Assembly (NCBI RefSeq): GCF_000167195.1
Contig: NZ_AADV02000009.1
Span: 1 to 55,101, forward strand
Direction: 5' to 3'
From: Crocosphaera watsonii WH 8501
GTDB taxonomy: Bacteria > Cyanobacteriota > Cyanobacteriia > Cyanobacteriales > Microcystaceae
DNA: 55,101 nucleotides
Below the pieces are notes generated by a model. It saw only the letters and a list, made by a program, of their open reading frames with translations, was not told the DNA's origin and did no database searches. The number at the start of each line of letters is the position of its first letter. The first letter of the stretch is position 1. The position numbers were made by a program, and so were the translations under genes. Below are positions 9,414 to 17,910 of this stretch, piece by piece.

Positions 9414-9445
9414 AAATCCCTACGAATATACCCTCGTAGGGATTT
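9414..9445. repeat. Palindromic hairpin AAATCCCTACGA / TCGTAGGGATTT
   Basis: Perfect 12-bp inverted arms at 9414-9425 and 9434-9445 with an 8-bp loop, in the 270-bp gap between the histidine kinase and the thymidylate synthase gene. It could terminate the kinase transcript, though no long T-run follows. The CGTAGGGA core recurs in other intergenic hairpins in the window (24108-24113), so a dispersed repeat is equally likely. Confidence 0.6.
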
Positions 9446-9542
9446 AACAGTGTTAAATCTCGTTTCTAATTTTATCATAACTGAAAGCTGATTGCTATAC
9501 TATAAAAACAAGTTAACAAAATTATCCAAATTACTCTAAATT

Positions 9543-11051
9543 ATGACAGTTGCACCATCTAATTATCGATTCAATTATAAACCTCATTATAAACCAAATC
9601 AATTAATTTGTGGTCATGGACAAACAGCAATTATTACAGGATGGACTGTAAGACAATCAGTTGCTAAAAAATTGAACCCAGAAGACTATGCGGTTATCGG
9701 AAACTTATACAGTCCCACCAGAGGAATTGGCCCTTTAATTCGTAATTTATTAGCTAATACTCATGTGAGATTTTTAGTCATTTTAGATGCAACCAAAGAA
9801 GACAAAAATGCAGGGGGATGTAAATGTTTACTAGACTTTTTAGAACAGGGTTTTACTAAAGGAAAAAGTGATACAGGTCGAGATATTTGGGTTATTAATT
9901 CTGATATTAATGGTTATATTGATATAGAAATTGATGAGAATGCGTTAGAAACTTTGCGTCAATCTCTAGATTATAAATTAGCAAATTCTATCAAAGAAGT
10001 AGTTGATTCTGTTGAAGAGTTTAGTAAAAAAATATATCATAAACCTTGGGGGGAACCGTTAACATTTCCTATCATGGAAAGCAGTCCAACGGTATTACCA
10101 GGACCGAGATATGGTCATCGTATTGAGGGTAAAACTATAGCAGAAACATGGGTTAAAATATTGCAGAGAATTAAAACAACAGGAACTATTAGACCGACTC
10201 AATATGGACAATGGCAAGAATTAATTGATATGACTGCTATTGTAACCGATGAGCCTTTAAATTTTTATTTTCCAAGTCCTAATTATTTACCCATAAAACG
10301 AGAGTTTATTAATGATTATATTGGACAAATTCTTGATGATGCACCTCAAAAAGAAGGAGTTAAATATACTTATGGACAAAGGTTGAGATCGTGGTTTGAA
10401 CGGGATCAAATTAAACAAGCAATTGATAAATTAATCAGTGATAAAGACTCTTCTAGAGTTGTTATGTCTTTGTGGGATGTTAAAGATTATGAAAACAATG
10501 ATAGTCCTCCTTGTTTAAATCATATTTGGGTAAGAATAGTTGATGATGAATTATCTTTAACTGCGACATTTCGTAGTAATGATATGTTTTCAGCGTGGCC
10601 TGCAAATGCGATGGGTTTACGAGAATTACAACAGCATATTATAGAAGAGGTTAATAACAAATATCAACATAATTTTCAGTTAGGACCCTTAATTATTATC
10701 AGTCAAAGCGCACATATATATAGTGATTGTTGGGAACACGCAGACAAAGTTATTGAAACAGAATATAGGAGAATATGTCAGCAAAGAACTTATAATGATC
10801 CCAGTGGAAGCTTTTTAATTTCGATTAAAGATAATGAAATTATTGTTGAACATATTACCCCAGGATCGGGGGAAGTCGTTAACTGTTATTCAGGGAAAAC
10901 TGCTAGAAAACTTTATCAACAAATTGCTGATACTTGTCCCAGTCTTGAAATAAAACACGCTATGTATTTAGGGACAGAATTACAAAAAGCAGAAATCTGT
11001 TTAGTCAAAAATTTAGATAGCTATCAACAAGATAAACCTCTTATTATTTAA
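9543..11051 (+). CDS. thyA: Thymidylate synthase, archaeal-type, fused to an N-terminal MtrA-like domain
   Basis: Thymidylate synthase methylates dUMP to dTMP with methylenetetrahydrofolate. In this 502-residue protein the C-terminal half carries the synthase: the catalytic Cys324 in SPPCLNHIWVR, then SLTATFRSNDMFSAWPANAMGL, where RSND and WPANA replace the bacterial RS.D..LG.PFN pattern and match archaeal ThyA. The first roughly 165 residues (LICGHGQTAIITGW, PTRGIGPLIRNLLAN, DATKEDKNAGG) resemble the corrinoid-linked MtrA/DUF4346 fold; its role here is unknown. It heads a cluster with dut and dCMP deaminase, which supply dUMP. I saw no HIP1 octamer in this gene, a weak hint of transfer. Confidence 0.88.
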   Translation: MTVAPSNYRFNYKPHYKPNQLICGHGQTAIITGWTVRQSVAKKLNPEDYAVIGNLYSPTRGIGPLIRNLLANTHVRFLVILDATKEDKNAGGCKCLLDFLEQGFTKGKSDTGRDIWVINSDINGYIDIEIDENALETLRQSLDYKLANSIKEVVDSVEEFSKKIYHKPWGEPLTFPIMESSPTVLPGPRYGHRIEGKTIAETWVKILQRIKTTGTIRPTQYGQWQELIDMTAIVTDEPLNFYFPSPNYLPIKREFINDYIGQILDDAPQKEGVKYTYGQRLRSWFERDQIKQAIDKLISDKDSSRVVMSLWDVKDYENNDSPPCLNHIWVRIVDDELSLTATFRSNDMFSAWPANAMGLRELQQHIIEEVNNKYQHNFQLGPLIIISQSAHIYSDCWEHADKVIETEYRRICQQRTYNDPSGSFLISIKDNEIIVEHITPGSGEVVNCYSGKTARKLYQQIADTCPSLEIKHAMYLGTELQKAEICLVKNLDSYQQDKPLII

Positions 11052-11097
11052 TCTGTCAGTATATAAAAATATAATCAATAATTAAAAAAAAAAAGAC

Positions 11098-11735
11098 ATG
11101 ACTATCTTAAGTGATCAAGACATTAAAAACGAACTCGGCATTAATATTTATATATATCCATATAAAGCTGACAATTTGAAAGGAGCTAGTTATAAGTTAA
11201 CTGCTAGTGAGTTAGCTTGGGATTTAATTTACCTATAGAAATAAAACCTAAAGTTGATGCTTTTGTGACGCTTATTTTTAAATATCTATATACATCGTCA
11301 GCTAGAAAGCAAACGGGAAATACATCAGGTAGAGTAGACTTACTAGGTGGAGAATTAAATGATGATCAAAGAGAATTTCTTGATCAAGATTTTATGAGCA
11401 ATAAAGATGCACTATTTAATAAATTACTCGAGTGTGATGATTATCAGAAGATATACAAAGAGCGAAAAGAAGAAGAAAATCAGAGACTTCAACAAATGTC
11501 AAATCAAAAGAAAAATATTTTTTTAAAAAAGCAATATATAATTTTGAGCAGTTTTCTGATAGTATTAATTGTGTCTGCTGTGTGGCTAGATAATAAGCAA
11601 AATAAATTAGCTTCCGACCCCTCGGATACTTGGTACAATACAGCAAATAAAGTGATTGAGTGGGTAATACCCACTATCACAGTAATATTAGTCAATTTAT
11701 GGCTCAATGACATAGATCGTAAAAGTAACAAATGA
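11098..11735 (+). pseudogene. dCTP-deaminase-like protein with membrane C-terminus, internally deleted and frameshifted
   Basis: ATG at 11098 opens MTILSDQDIKNELGINIYIYP, then LKGASYKLTASELAW, the beginning of the dCTP deaminase/dUTPase-like fold. The frame ends at TAG 11236-11238. A second frame, open from about 11217 (LPIEIKPKVDAFVTLIFKYL), matches the end of the same fold, so most of the catalytic core is missing and the two halves are out of frame. After it comes a charged helical linker (about 11340-11510) and two hydrophobic segments, IILSSFLIVLIVSAVW and VIPTITVILVNLW, ending with the stop at 11733-11735. The stop overlaps an ATG for an extended dut start. The family reading is from memory; the deletion is inference. 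Confidence 0.7.
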
Positions 11736-11776
11736 AACGAAAAATATTATCCTATATTCAAAGGAAATATGAGGAA

Positions 11777-12205
11777 ATGCACCTTAAAATAATCAAACTC
11801 AATCAACAAGCAATAACTCCTAAATATGAACATGAAAATGATTCAGGACTTGACTTAGTTTCTATAGAAACCGTAGACATACCAGCAGGAGACAGTAAAT
11901 TAATTAAAACAGGAATTTCTATTGAATTACCCCCTAATACCGAAGCACAAATACGTCCTAGAAGTGGACTTGCATTAAAACATCAAATTACTGTTTTAAA
12001 CACTCCAGGAACCATTGACGAAGGATACAGAGGGGAAATAGGAGTCATCTTAATTAATCATGGAAAAACATCATTTAAAGTAACCCAAGGAATGAGAATT
12101 GCTCAGATGGTCATTGCTCCTGTTATTCGTGTTAATATCGAAGAGGTAGAACAGTTAAGTGATACGATTAGGGGAAAAGGTGGCTTTGGTTCTACGGGAG
12201 TTTAA
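11777..12205 (+). CDS. dut: dUTP diphosphatase (dUTPase)
   Basis: Hydrolyses dUTP to dUMP and pyrophosphate, preventing uracil incorporation and feeding thymidylate synthesis. All five trimeric dUTPase motifs are visible: [37 protein letters not shown] and the flexible C-terminal [10 protein letters not shown]. The start chosen (MHLKIIKL) gives the usual length of about 142 residues; an in-frame ATG at 11732 would add 15 basic residues and overlap the previous stop. It lies between the broken dCTP-deaminase-like gene and dCMP deaminase. Confidence 0.92.
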   Translation: MHLKIIKLNQQAITPKYEHENDSGLDLVSIETVDIPAGDSKLIKTGISIELPPNTEAQIRPRSGLALKHQITVLNTPGTIDEGYRGEIGVILINHGKTSFKVTQGMRIAQMVIAPVIRVNIEEVEQLSDTIRGKGGFGSTGV

Positions 12206-12235
12206 ATTTATTTTTTCATATTATCTAATCAGAAA

Positions 12236-12805
12236 ATGACATTTCTTGAAGAACAAAGACCCACTTGGCACGAATACTTTATCATGATGGCTAAATTGGC
12301 CGCTACTCGGTCAACCTGTCTGGCCTTTCCAGTAGGTGCGGTTATCGTCAAAGATAGACAGGTTTTAGCGACAGGATACAACGGTTCCCCCTCCGGTTCC
12401 GCACATTGTACAGCCCAAGGATTTTGTTACCCTGGACTAGATAGCTGTGATAGTCCCAGTGGTCTGCCTTCTCGTGCTATTCACGCCGAAGCTAATGCGA
12501 TCGCCCAAGCTGCGAAACACGGCATTTCTACCCACGGAGCTAGTATTTATGTTACCTTAGAACCCTGTCTTTACTGCTTAAAATTAATTATTTCTGCGGG
12601 TATTAGAGAAGTTTTCTATGAAAGCGACTTTAACAAAGGGGATAAAGTCCTGGTTAGGGATGCTTTTATTCAAGATGGGTTAGTGAGTTTAACTCAAATA
12701 AAGTTATCTCAAGAAACAGCAAAACGAGCATCTTTATTCCTCTTAAATCCTACCTTAACAGCGAGAGAAAAGCTAGAAAATACGCAAACTTTTCAAACTT
12801 TATAA
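12236..12805 (+). CDS. dCMP deaminase (ComEB-type)
   Basis: Converts dCMP to dUMP, the substrate of thymidylate synthase. The 189-residue protein has the cytidine/deoxycytidylate deaminase zinc site: HAEANAIAQAAKHG (His ligand and catalytic Glu) and LEPCLYCLKLI (two Cys ligands). An extra Cys/His cluster (SAHCTAQGFCYPGLDSCD) resembles the second zinc site of dCMP deaminases. It starts 30 bp after dut and its end overlaps the convergent ktrA gene by 6 bp. A HIP1-like GCGATCGC site is present inside, unlike thyA. Confidence 0.92.
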   Translation: MTFLEEQRPTWHEYFIMMAKLAATRSTCLAFPVGAVIVKDRQVLATGYNGSPSGSAHCTAQGFCYPGLDSCDSPSGLPSRAIHAEANAIAQAAKHGISTHGASIYVTLEPCLYCLKLIISAGIREVFYESDFNKGDKVLVRDAFIQDGLVSLTQIKLSQETAKRASLFLLNPTLTAREKLENTQTFQTL

Positions 12806-13492
12806 AGGTAATTTTTGAATCGCCTTATTAGAACCAATAACAACCATTGATAAATCTTTGTTCAACTTTTCTTGAGGAGGAGGATTGATATTAAATTTAT
12901 CATCTTTGCCAATGGCTAAAACACTAATATTATAACGACTTCTTACATTTAATTCTTCCAGGGTTTTTCCATGAAACTCTTCAGGAATACGAGTTTCTAC
13001 AATGCTATGATCAGGATCGACTTCAAAGCGTTCCATGACCCCTTGATTTTGGGTTAATAAATGAGCTAAATCGCATCCTCCCTGATATTCAGGAAACACG
13101 ACTAAATCCGCTCCTACTCTTTGTAAGAGCTTTCCATGAACATTAGAAGAAGCTTTGGAAACAACATATTTTACACCACCTTCTTTGACGTTTAAAGTGG
13201 TAATAATACTTTCTTCCAAGTAGTTACCAATAGCAATAATAACCGTATCAAATTCAAAAATACCTGCTTCTTTTAAAGCATTGGGTTTTGTGGAATCTAA
13301 TTCAATAGCACTAGAAGCAAGTTTTTCTGCTAAAACTTGAGCCACTAAAGCTTCATCTATGTCAGTTCCTAACACTTCATAACCCAATTTATGAAGGGTT
13401 CCACAAACAGCACGGCCAAATCTTCCTAACCCAATAACAGCAAATTGACGGGTTTCTCGACGGAGACTACTAAAAAAATTTAGGGACTTCAA
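12800..13492 (-). CDS. ktrA: Potassium uptake regulatory subunit KtrA (TrkA family)
   Basis: KtrA forms a cytosolic ring on KtrB and gates Na-dependent K uptake in response to nucleotides. The 230-residue protein has an N-terminal RCK/Rossmann domain with the nucleotide motif VIGLGRFGRAV and an acidic residue ending strand 2 (GTDIDE), then a C-terminal RCK_C half (HGKTLEELNVRSRYNISVLAI). Its partner ktrB lies 166 bp upstream on the same strand, which supports the specific name. It overlaps the convergent dCMP deaminase gene by 6 bp. Confidence 0.9.
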   Translation of the reverse strand: MKSLNFFSSLRRETRQFAVIGLGRFGRAVCGTLHKLGYEVLGTDIDEALVAQVLAEKLASSAIELDSTKPNALKEAGIFEFDTVIIAIGNYLEESIITTLNVKEGGVKYVVSKASSNVHGKLLQRVGADLVVFPEYQGGCDLAHLLTQNQGVMERFEVDPDHSIVETRIPEEFHGKTLEELNVRSRYNISVLAIGKDDKFNINPPPQEKLNKDLSMVVIGSNKAIQKLPL

Positions 13493-13540
13493 GTTGATAC
13501 CTCACCCTTATTTTAACAATATACTACTAGGCATTTTGAC

Positions 13541-13602
13541 TAGGACAATGATGAGATTCCTCGTTCCCTCGGAATGACAATTAAAGGTAGAAAAATGTCC
13601 TA
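13541..13602. repeat. Short dispersed repeat between ktrB and ktrA
   Basis: Inverted arms TAGGACA (13541-13547) and TGTCCTA (13596-13602) enclose a 37-nt core at 13553-13589 (GAGATTCCTCGTTCCC then TCGGAATGACAATTAA). The same core with six mismatches is at 28532-28568. The motif resembles the TGTCATTCCGAG-type repeat seen in many bacterial genomes. No coding potential. Confidence 0.55.
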
Positions 13603-13658
13603 ACAAATTTTTTTACTGCTATGGTTTTACTTTTCTCTTATTATATCAAATTTCAGAC

Positions 13659-15023
13659 CTATCCTACTAATAAAGTTTCTTCTGGATATTGGACAACTCG
13701 TGGACGAGTTTCCCCTGCGATCGCTGCCATAAATACCAGAATTCCCACTCTCCCAGTATACATAGTTAAAATTAATAAGAGTTGAGAAATAGCTGATAAC
13801 TTATCTGTAATTCCTGCGGATAATCCTACGGTAGCAAAAGCTGAAATAACTTCAAATAAAACTTGTAAGGAAGTACCACCAGATTCAAAAAAGCTAGGAT
13901 GGAAAATCCCTTCATTTAAGTAGATCAAAAAAGTTATTAACACTACCATATTAGTAGAGCCAAAAACCACTGCTACTGCTTTTAAAATTAACGGTACAGA
14001 AATTTCTCGCTCAAACATTACTACCTCATCATTACCTCTCAAAACAGAACGAGTACAGTTAGTTAAAATCCTTAAGGTTGTTGTTTTAATACCTCCTCCT
14101 GTACCACTAGGACTGGCTCCAATAAACATTAATCCTATAGTTAATAATAAACCAGCAAAGGTCATTGAACCAATATCAATACTATTAAAACCCGCAGTTC
14201 TTGTGGTCACAGATTGAAACCAGGCTGTTAGTATTTTCCCCCTTAAATCAAGATTTCCCAAAGTATCGGGGTTAGGATATTCAACCAAAAAAAATATTAT
14301 GGTTCCCGATAATAATAAAATTGCTGTGGTACTGATTACTACCTTAAAATTCAAAGAAAAAACTAATCTTTCTCGTTTTCTAGTAACAAAATGAACAATA
14401 GCCATATAAAGTTCCATAATAACTTGATAACCAATACCCCCAAAAATAATTAATAAAGGAATAATAAAATTAATGGTTAACGAATCATCCAAACCCGTTA
14501 AACTATCAGAAAATAGGCTAAACCCTGCATTATTCCAAGCACTGATACTATGAAAAATTGCATACCATAAACCTTTCATAGTTCCATACTTTTTAGAGAA
14601 TACGTTAAGCATCAGGAGAATACCTAAAATCTCAAAAACCAGAGTTGTAGCAATAATAGAACGAATCAACGTCCTACTATTACCATGTAAAAAAGGGCGA
14701 TCAAAAGACTCTTGTATAGCTAACTTTTGTCTGAGATCAAATCTTCGCCCTAATAATAAAATCAGGAAGGTTGTGGTAGTCATATAACCTAACCCTCCTA
14801 CTTGAATTAACAATAAAATAATTAATTGACCCCAGAAAGAAAAATCACTTCCTGTATCAACAACAATTAATCCGGTGACACAAACAGCAGAAGTTGCCGT
14901 AAACAAGGCAACTAAAGGACTATTCCAACTACCATCATCAGTAGCAAAAGGTAACATTAATAATAGTGTTCCTACCGCAATAACCACCAGAAAACCGCAA
15001 CAAATCGTCCTAGCAATTGTCAT
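13659..15023 (-). CDS. ktrB: Potassium transporter subunit KtrB (TrkH/Ktr family)
   Basis: This is the K-translocating membrane subunit. The 454-residue protein has the four-fold M1-P-M2 architecture, with the four P-loop filters visible around SAVCVTGLIVVDTG, SAWNNAGFSLF, TTRTAGFNSIDIG and FATVGLSAG; each keeps the conserved Gly. GASPSGTGGGIKTTT between repeats 3 and 4 is the Gly-rich gating loop region of M2C. A stop codon lies six codons upstream of the chosen ATG, so the start is well bounded. ktrA follows downstream. Confidence 0.94.
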   Translation of the reverse strand: MTIARTICCGFLVVIAVGTLLLMLPFATDDGSWNSPLVALFTATSAVCVTGLIVVDTGSDFSFWGQLIILLLIQVGGLGYMTTTTFLILLLGRRFDLRQKLAIQESFDRPFLHGNSRTLIRSIIATTLVFEILGILLMLNVFSKKYGTMKGLWYAIFHSISAWNNAGFSLFSDSLTGLDDSLTINFIIPLLIIFGGIGYQVIMELYMAIVHFVTRKRERLVFSLNFKVVISTTAILLLSGTIIFFLVEYPNPDTLGNLDLRGKILTAWFQSVTTRTAGFNSIDIGSMTFAGLLLTIGLMFIGASPSGTGGGIKTTTLRILTNCTRSVLRGNDEVVMFEREISVPLILKAVAVVFGSTNMVVLITFLIYLNEGIFHPSFFESGGTSLQVLFEVISAFATVGLSAGITDKLSAISQLLLILTMYTGRVGILVFMAAIAGETRPRVVQYPEETLLVG

Positions 15024-15112
15024 TGGAAAATATAAAATCTACAAAAGGATGGACTAACTTATTATCAATTATCGCTTATTTATTGTCAATTTTTTATTAT
15101 CTATCTTACCGA

Positions 15113-15673
15113 TTAAACATGATCAGGGCTGTTATGGCTTAGACTTAAACAAGGAGAAGTCGAAGATTTTCCCCTTTCTGTAGTAGAAGCATTAGACCAT
15201 TGAGAAACAGATGCAGAAACAGTTTCTTGTTGTAGTTGATCAAGAGTCTCCACAAAGTCTTTAATCCCTTCAAACCTTCCATAAACAGAAGCAAAACGGA
15301 TATAAGCCACTTCATTTTCTTCCCTTAAATATTTTAAAACTAATTGTCCAATTTCGTGAGTAGTAACTTGTCGTTGAGGACGTTGTTGTAAATAGGACTC
15401 AATATCGTCTACAATGTTCTCAAGGCGTTGATGAGTAATTCCCGTCTTCTCACAAGCTCTGACCATACCTCGCAAGAGCTTAGAAGCGTCGAAGGACTCT
15501 TTCTTACCGTCGTGTTTAACAACGGTGATGGGAACAAACTCGATGCGTTCATAAGTCGTAAAACGGTGTTTACAGTTTAAACACTCACGGCGACGGCGGA
15601 TGCTTTGCCCACCTTCGGAAGATCGCGATTCTAAAACACGGCTATTGGTATGCTGACAGTAGGGACATTGCAT
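15113..15673 (-). CDS. nrdR: Transcriptional repressor NrdR
   Basis: NrdR represses ribonucleotide reductase genes in response to dATP/ATP. The 186-residue protein has an N-terminal zinc ribbon (Cys3, Cys6, Cys31, Cys34) and an ATP-cone beginning [22 protein letters not shown]. About 35 C-terminal residues (Ser/Thr-rich) extend past the usual end of about 150, which is common in cyanobacteria. Its presence close to the dNTP cluster at 9543-12805 is suggestive, but it is on the opposite strand. Confidence 0.95.
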   Translation of the reverse strand: MQCPYCQHTNSRVLESRSSEGGQSIRRRRECLNCKHRFTTYERIEFVPITVVKHDGKKESFDASKLLRGMVRACEKTGITHQRLENIVDDIESYLQQRPQRQVTTHEIGQLVLKYLREENEVAYIRFASVYGRFEGIKDFVETLDQLQQETVSASVSQWSNASTTERGKSSTSPCLSLSHNSPDHV

Positions 15674-15756
15674 AGGACTATCCGTAGTAACGGAAAATTA
15701 AACTAAAAGAAGTAAGACCTCAAAATATTTAAAAATTTGCGAAAAAATACAATATT

Positions 15757-15807
15757 CTGAGCCGTTTCGATCTCCCTTGGTTAAAATAAGGGAAAATAGC
15801 GGCTCAG
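15757..15807 (-). terminator. Structured 3' region / terminator downstream of psbT
   Basis: Outer arms CTGAGCCG (15757-15764) and CGGCTCAG (15800-15807) are perfect; an inner stem pairs CCCTT (15774-15778) with AAGGG (15788-15792). Read on the minus strand, the hairpin follows the psbT stop by about 40 bp and is followed by a T-rich tail (about 15735-15756). Confidence 0.55.
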
Positions 15808-15849
15808 ATAATTATGAAGGCTGGTTTTAAGGAGGTTACACCCCGAAAC

Positions 15850-15945
15850 CTACTTTTCGATACGGGGGGGTTCGCGAAAGGCGATCGCAAAGAAAAGAAC
15901 CGCCAAGGCCATGATTAAAACAACGATATAAGCTACGCTTTCCAT
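15850..15945 (-). CDS. psbT: Photosystem II reaction centre protein PsbT
   Basis: PsbT is a single-span thylakoid protein at the photosystem II dimer interface, important for dimer stability and repair of the acceptor side. The minus strand encodes exactly 31 residues, MESVAYIVVLIMALAVLFF then AIAFREPPRIEK, a near-perfect match to the family as I remember it. One transmembrane helix (about 3-23) is followed by the conserved FREPPRI tail. No psbB is visible nearby; the neighbours are nrdR and a DUF2288 gene. A HIP1 site lies inside the gene. Confidence 0.96.
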   Translation of the reverse strand: MESVAYIVVLIMALAVLFFAIAFREPPRIEK

Positions 15946-16062
15946 CTTAAGAATTTCCTAAAATCATTTTCATACCTAGTGTATCAAAAAATTGACAAAA
16001 TGAAATCAACTTCTCGATCATTGACAAGTATTCTCAATAAGTAGGGGTCTGTGATCACTTTC

Positions 16063-16350
16063 CTAGACACTTTGAACTAAGACAAAGGGTTGTACAATTA
16101 AAGTCTTAAATAATTGAGTTTGGTCAATATTCCAATCACTCAATTGTTGATTAGATGGCTTACTAATTAACTGTTCTGTGATCCAATGTTCAACAGCTTT
16201 TTTATCGTCTTGAGCGATGGCAACCCCAACATCTAAAAGGTTTAATGTTTCATTAACAACAATAACAGCATCCCTTTGAGCGTGGGGTTTAATGTCATTC
16301 CAATTAACATCGGCCATGTCTTCTTCTAGTTTTTTTCTGAGTTCTTCCAT
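16063..16350 (-). CDS. DUF2288 family protein
   Basis: A 95-residue soluble protein that matches the small cyanobacterial DUF2288 family as I remember it: NWNDIKPHAQRDAVIVV near the start, then NLLDVGVAIAQDD, and WITEQLISKPSNQQLSDW. The function is unknown. It lies 64 bp downstream of the amylase gene on the same strand and may share its transcript. Confidence 0.85.
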   Translation of the reverse strand: MEELRKKLEEDMADVNWNDIKPHAQRDAVIVVNETLNLLDVGVAIAQDDKKAVEHWITEQLISKPSNQQLSDWNIDQTQLFKTLIVQPFVLVQSV

Positions 16351-16414
16351 AAATAGTTGCTACTTGATTAATTAGGTTGTCAGTTACCAGTTAGTTAAAT
16401 TTATTATTCACTGT

Positions 16415-17875
16415 TTAAGGGGCTATAACTAGGCCAGAACGAGGATGCATTGTTATTTTTAACTGGTTATCATGCCAATTAATTGACCCTTCTCCATAAA
16501 TAATCTGACTCGGTTTAGTCTGTAATATTGAGGACACTTTGTCGAATTTATCTATTTGTATTTCTGTTTTATCTTCTCCATTATTAACTGCAATAATCAA
16601 CCCTTCTTCTCCTAAAATACGGGCAAAGACATAGACATTTTCTTGAGCAGTGATAACTCTATATTCTCCTGTCCGTAAAGCCGTGTATTTTTTCCTGATT
16701 TGGATTAATTGTTTATGATAGGTTAAGGTTTCTTGCTCCCACTTTTCTTCTGTAGGGAAACCTTTTCTCCCATCGGGATCTTTGCCACCTTCAATACCAA
16801 TTTCATCCCCATAAAATATGTTGGGAGTGCCAGGAAAGGTAAACAACAATAACGTAGCTAACTGTAAGGAAGTGCGATCGCCTCCTGCCATAGTTAGAAA
16901 ACGAGAAGTATCGTGACTATCAAGTAGGTTTAGCTGGGTTAATTGAATTTCCCAAGGATGACGGGCTAATAATTCCTCAAGTCCCTTTGCGTATTCGGCT
17001 GCATCGAGGGTTTCGTAAGGTTTATAAAAACTGGGGATAGTCTCCTTGTCAAGGCGATCGCCGATGACAAAACAAGCGGTTAAACGAGCAAAAGGATAAT
17101 TCATCACCCCATCAAATTGCTTGCCATCTAGCCATTGAGTAGCATCAGAAACGATTTCTCCGACGATATAGGCTTCAGGGTTGACAGCTTTAACCCGTTC
17201 TCGAAATTCCTCCCAGAAACCCTCTGCTTCAACACAGTTGGGTACATCTAACCGCCAACCGTCGATCCCTTGTTGTAACCAATATTCCCCCACTTGCATG
17301 ATATATTCCCTCACTGCCGGGTTATCGTGGTTAAACTGGGGTAAAGCACGATAATCTATCCAGGAGACGTAATTAGCCGGACGACTGCCATCGTAGGCAG
17401 ATAAAGGCCACCCTTCGATTTTAAACCAATCTAACCAAGGGGAATTCGGTCCATTTTCCAGGATATCGTTAAAAAAGAAAAAGCCACGACTAGCGTGATT
17501 AAATACCCCATCTAAAACCACCTTAAACCCTTTATCATGGGCAGTTTTCAACAAGTGATCAAAAGCTTCTCTGTCTCCCAATAAAGGATCGATCGCATAA
17601 TAATCTTGAGTATGATAGCGATGGTTACAAGCAGAGCGAAAAATAGGGGTCAAATAGAGAGCATCAACCCCTAAATCTTGTAAATAATCCAATTTATCGA
17701 TCACACCCCAGAGGTTGCCTCCTTTGTATCCTTGGGAGGTTGGGGGGGCTTCCCAGTCTTCCAAGGGTACATCTAATAACCATTTTTGGCGATCTGGAAC
17801 CTTTCTCGCAAAGGTATCGGGATAAATTTGATAAAAAATGGCGTTTTTTACCCATTCAGGGGTTTTTATGACCAT
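16415..17875 (-). CDS. GH13 alpha-amylase family enzyme (cyclomaltodextrinase/neopullulanase-like)
   Basis: This 486-residue cytosolic glycoside hydrolase acts on alpha-1,4-glucans. The four GH13 regions are present: DGVFNH (122-127), GWRLDVPN with nucleophile Asp210, VGEIV with acid/base Glu240, and LLDSHD with Asp322. It lacks the N-terminal beta-sandwich of true cyclomaltodextrinases and has no signal peptide, so an intracellular role in glycogen or maltodextrin turnover is likely. It starts 35 bp after the amidase gene, suggesting one transcript. Substrate preference cannot be read from sequence. Confidence 0.9.
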   Translation of the reverse strand: MVIKTPEWVKNAIFYQIYPDTFARKVPDRQKWLLDVPLEDWEAPPTSQGYKGGNLWGVIDKLDYLQDLGVDALYLTPIFRSACNHRYHTQDYYAIDPLLGDREAFDHLLKTAHDKGFKVVLDGVFNHASRGFFFFNDILENGPNSPWLDWFKIEGWPLSAYDGSRPANYVSWIDYRALPQFNHDNPAVREYIMQVGEYWLQQGIDGWRLDVPNCVEAEGFWEEFRERVKAVNPEAYIVGEIVSDATQWLDGKQFDGVMNYPFARLTACFVIGDRLDKETIPSFYKPYETLDAAEYAKGLEELLARHPWEIQLTQLNLLDSHDTSRFLTMAGGDRTSLQLATLLLFTFPGTPNIFYGDEIGIEGGKDPDGRKGFPTEEKWEQETLTYHKQLIQIRKKYTALRTGEYRVITAQENVYVFARILGEEGLIIAVNNGEDKTEIQIDKFDKVSSILQTKPSQIIYGEGSINWHDNQLKITMHPRSGLVIAP

Positions 17876-17910
17876 GAAATCTCTCTTAACAATGGATAAT
17901 GGATAACTAT

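Noticed and set aside
15113..15673. An NrdR box controlling the dNTP cluster
   Set aside because: I saw no clear pair of NrdR-box palindromes upstream of 9543, so no regulatory link is claimed.
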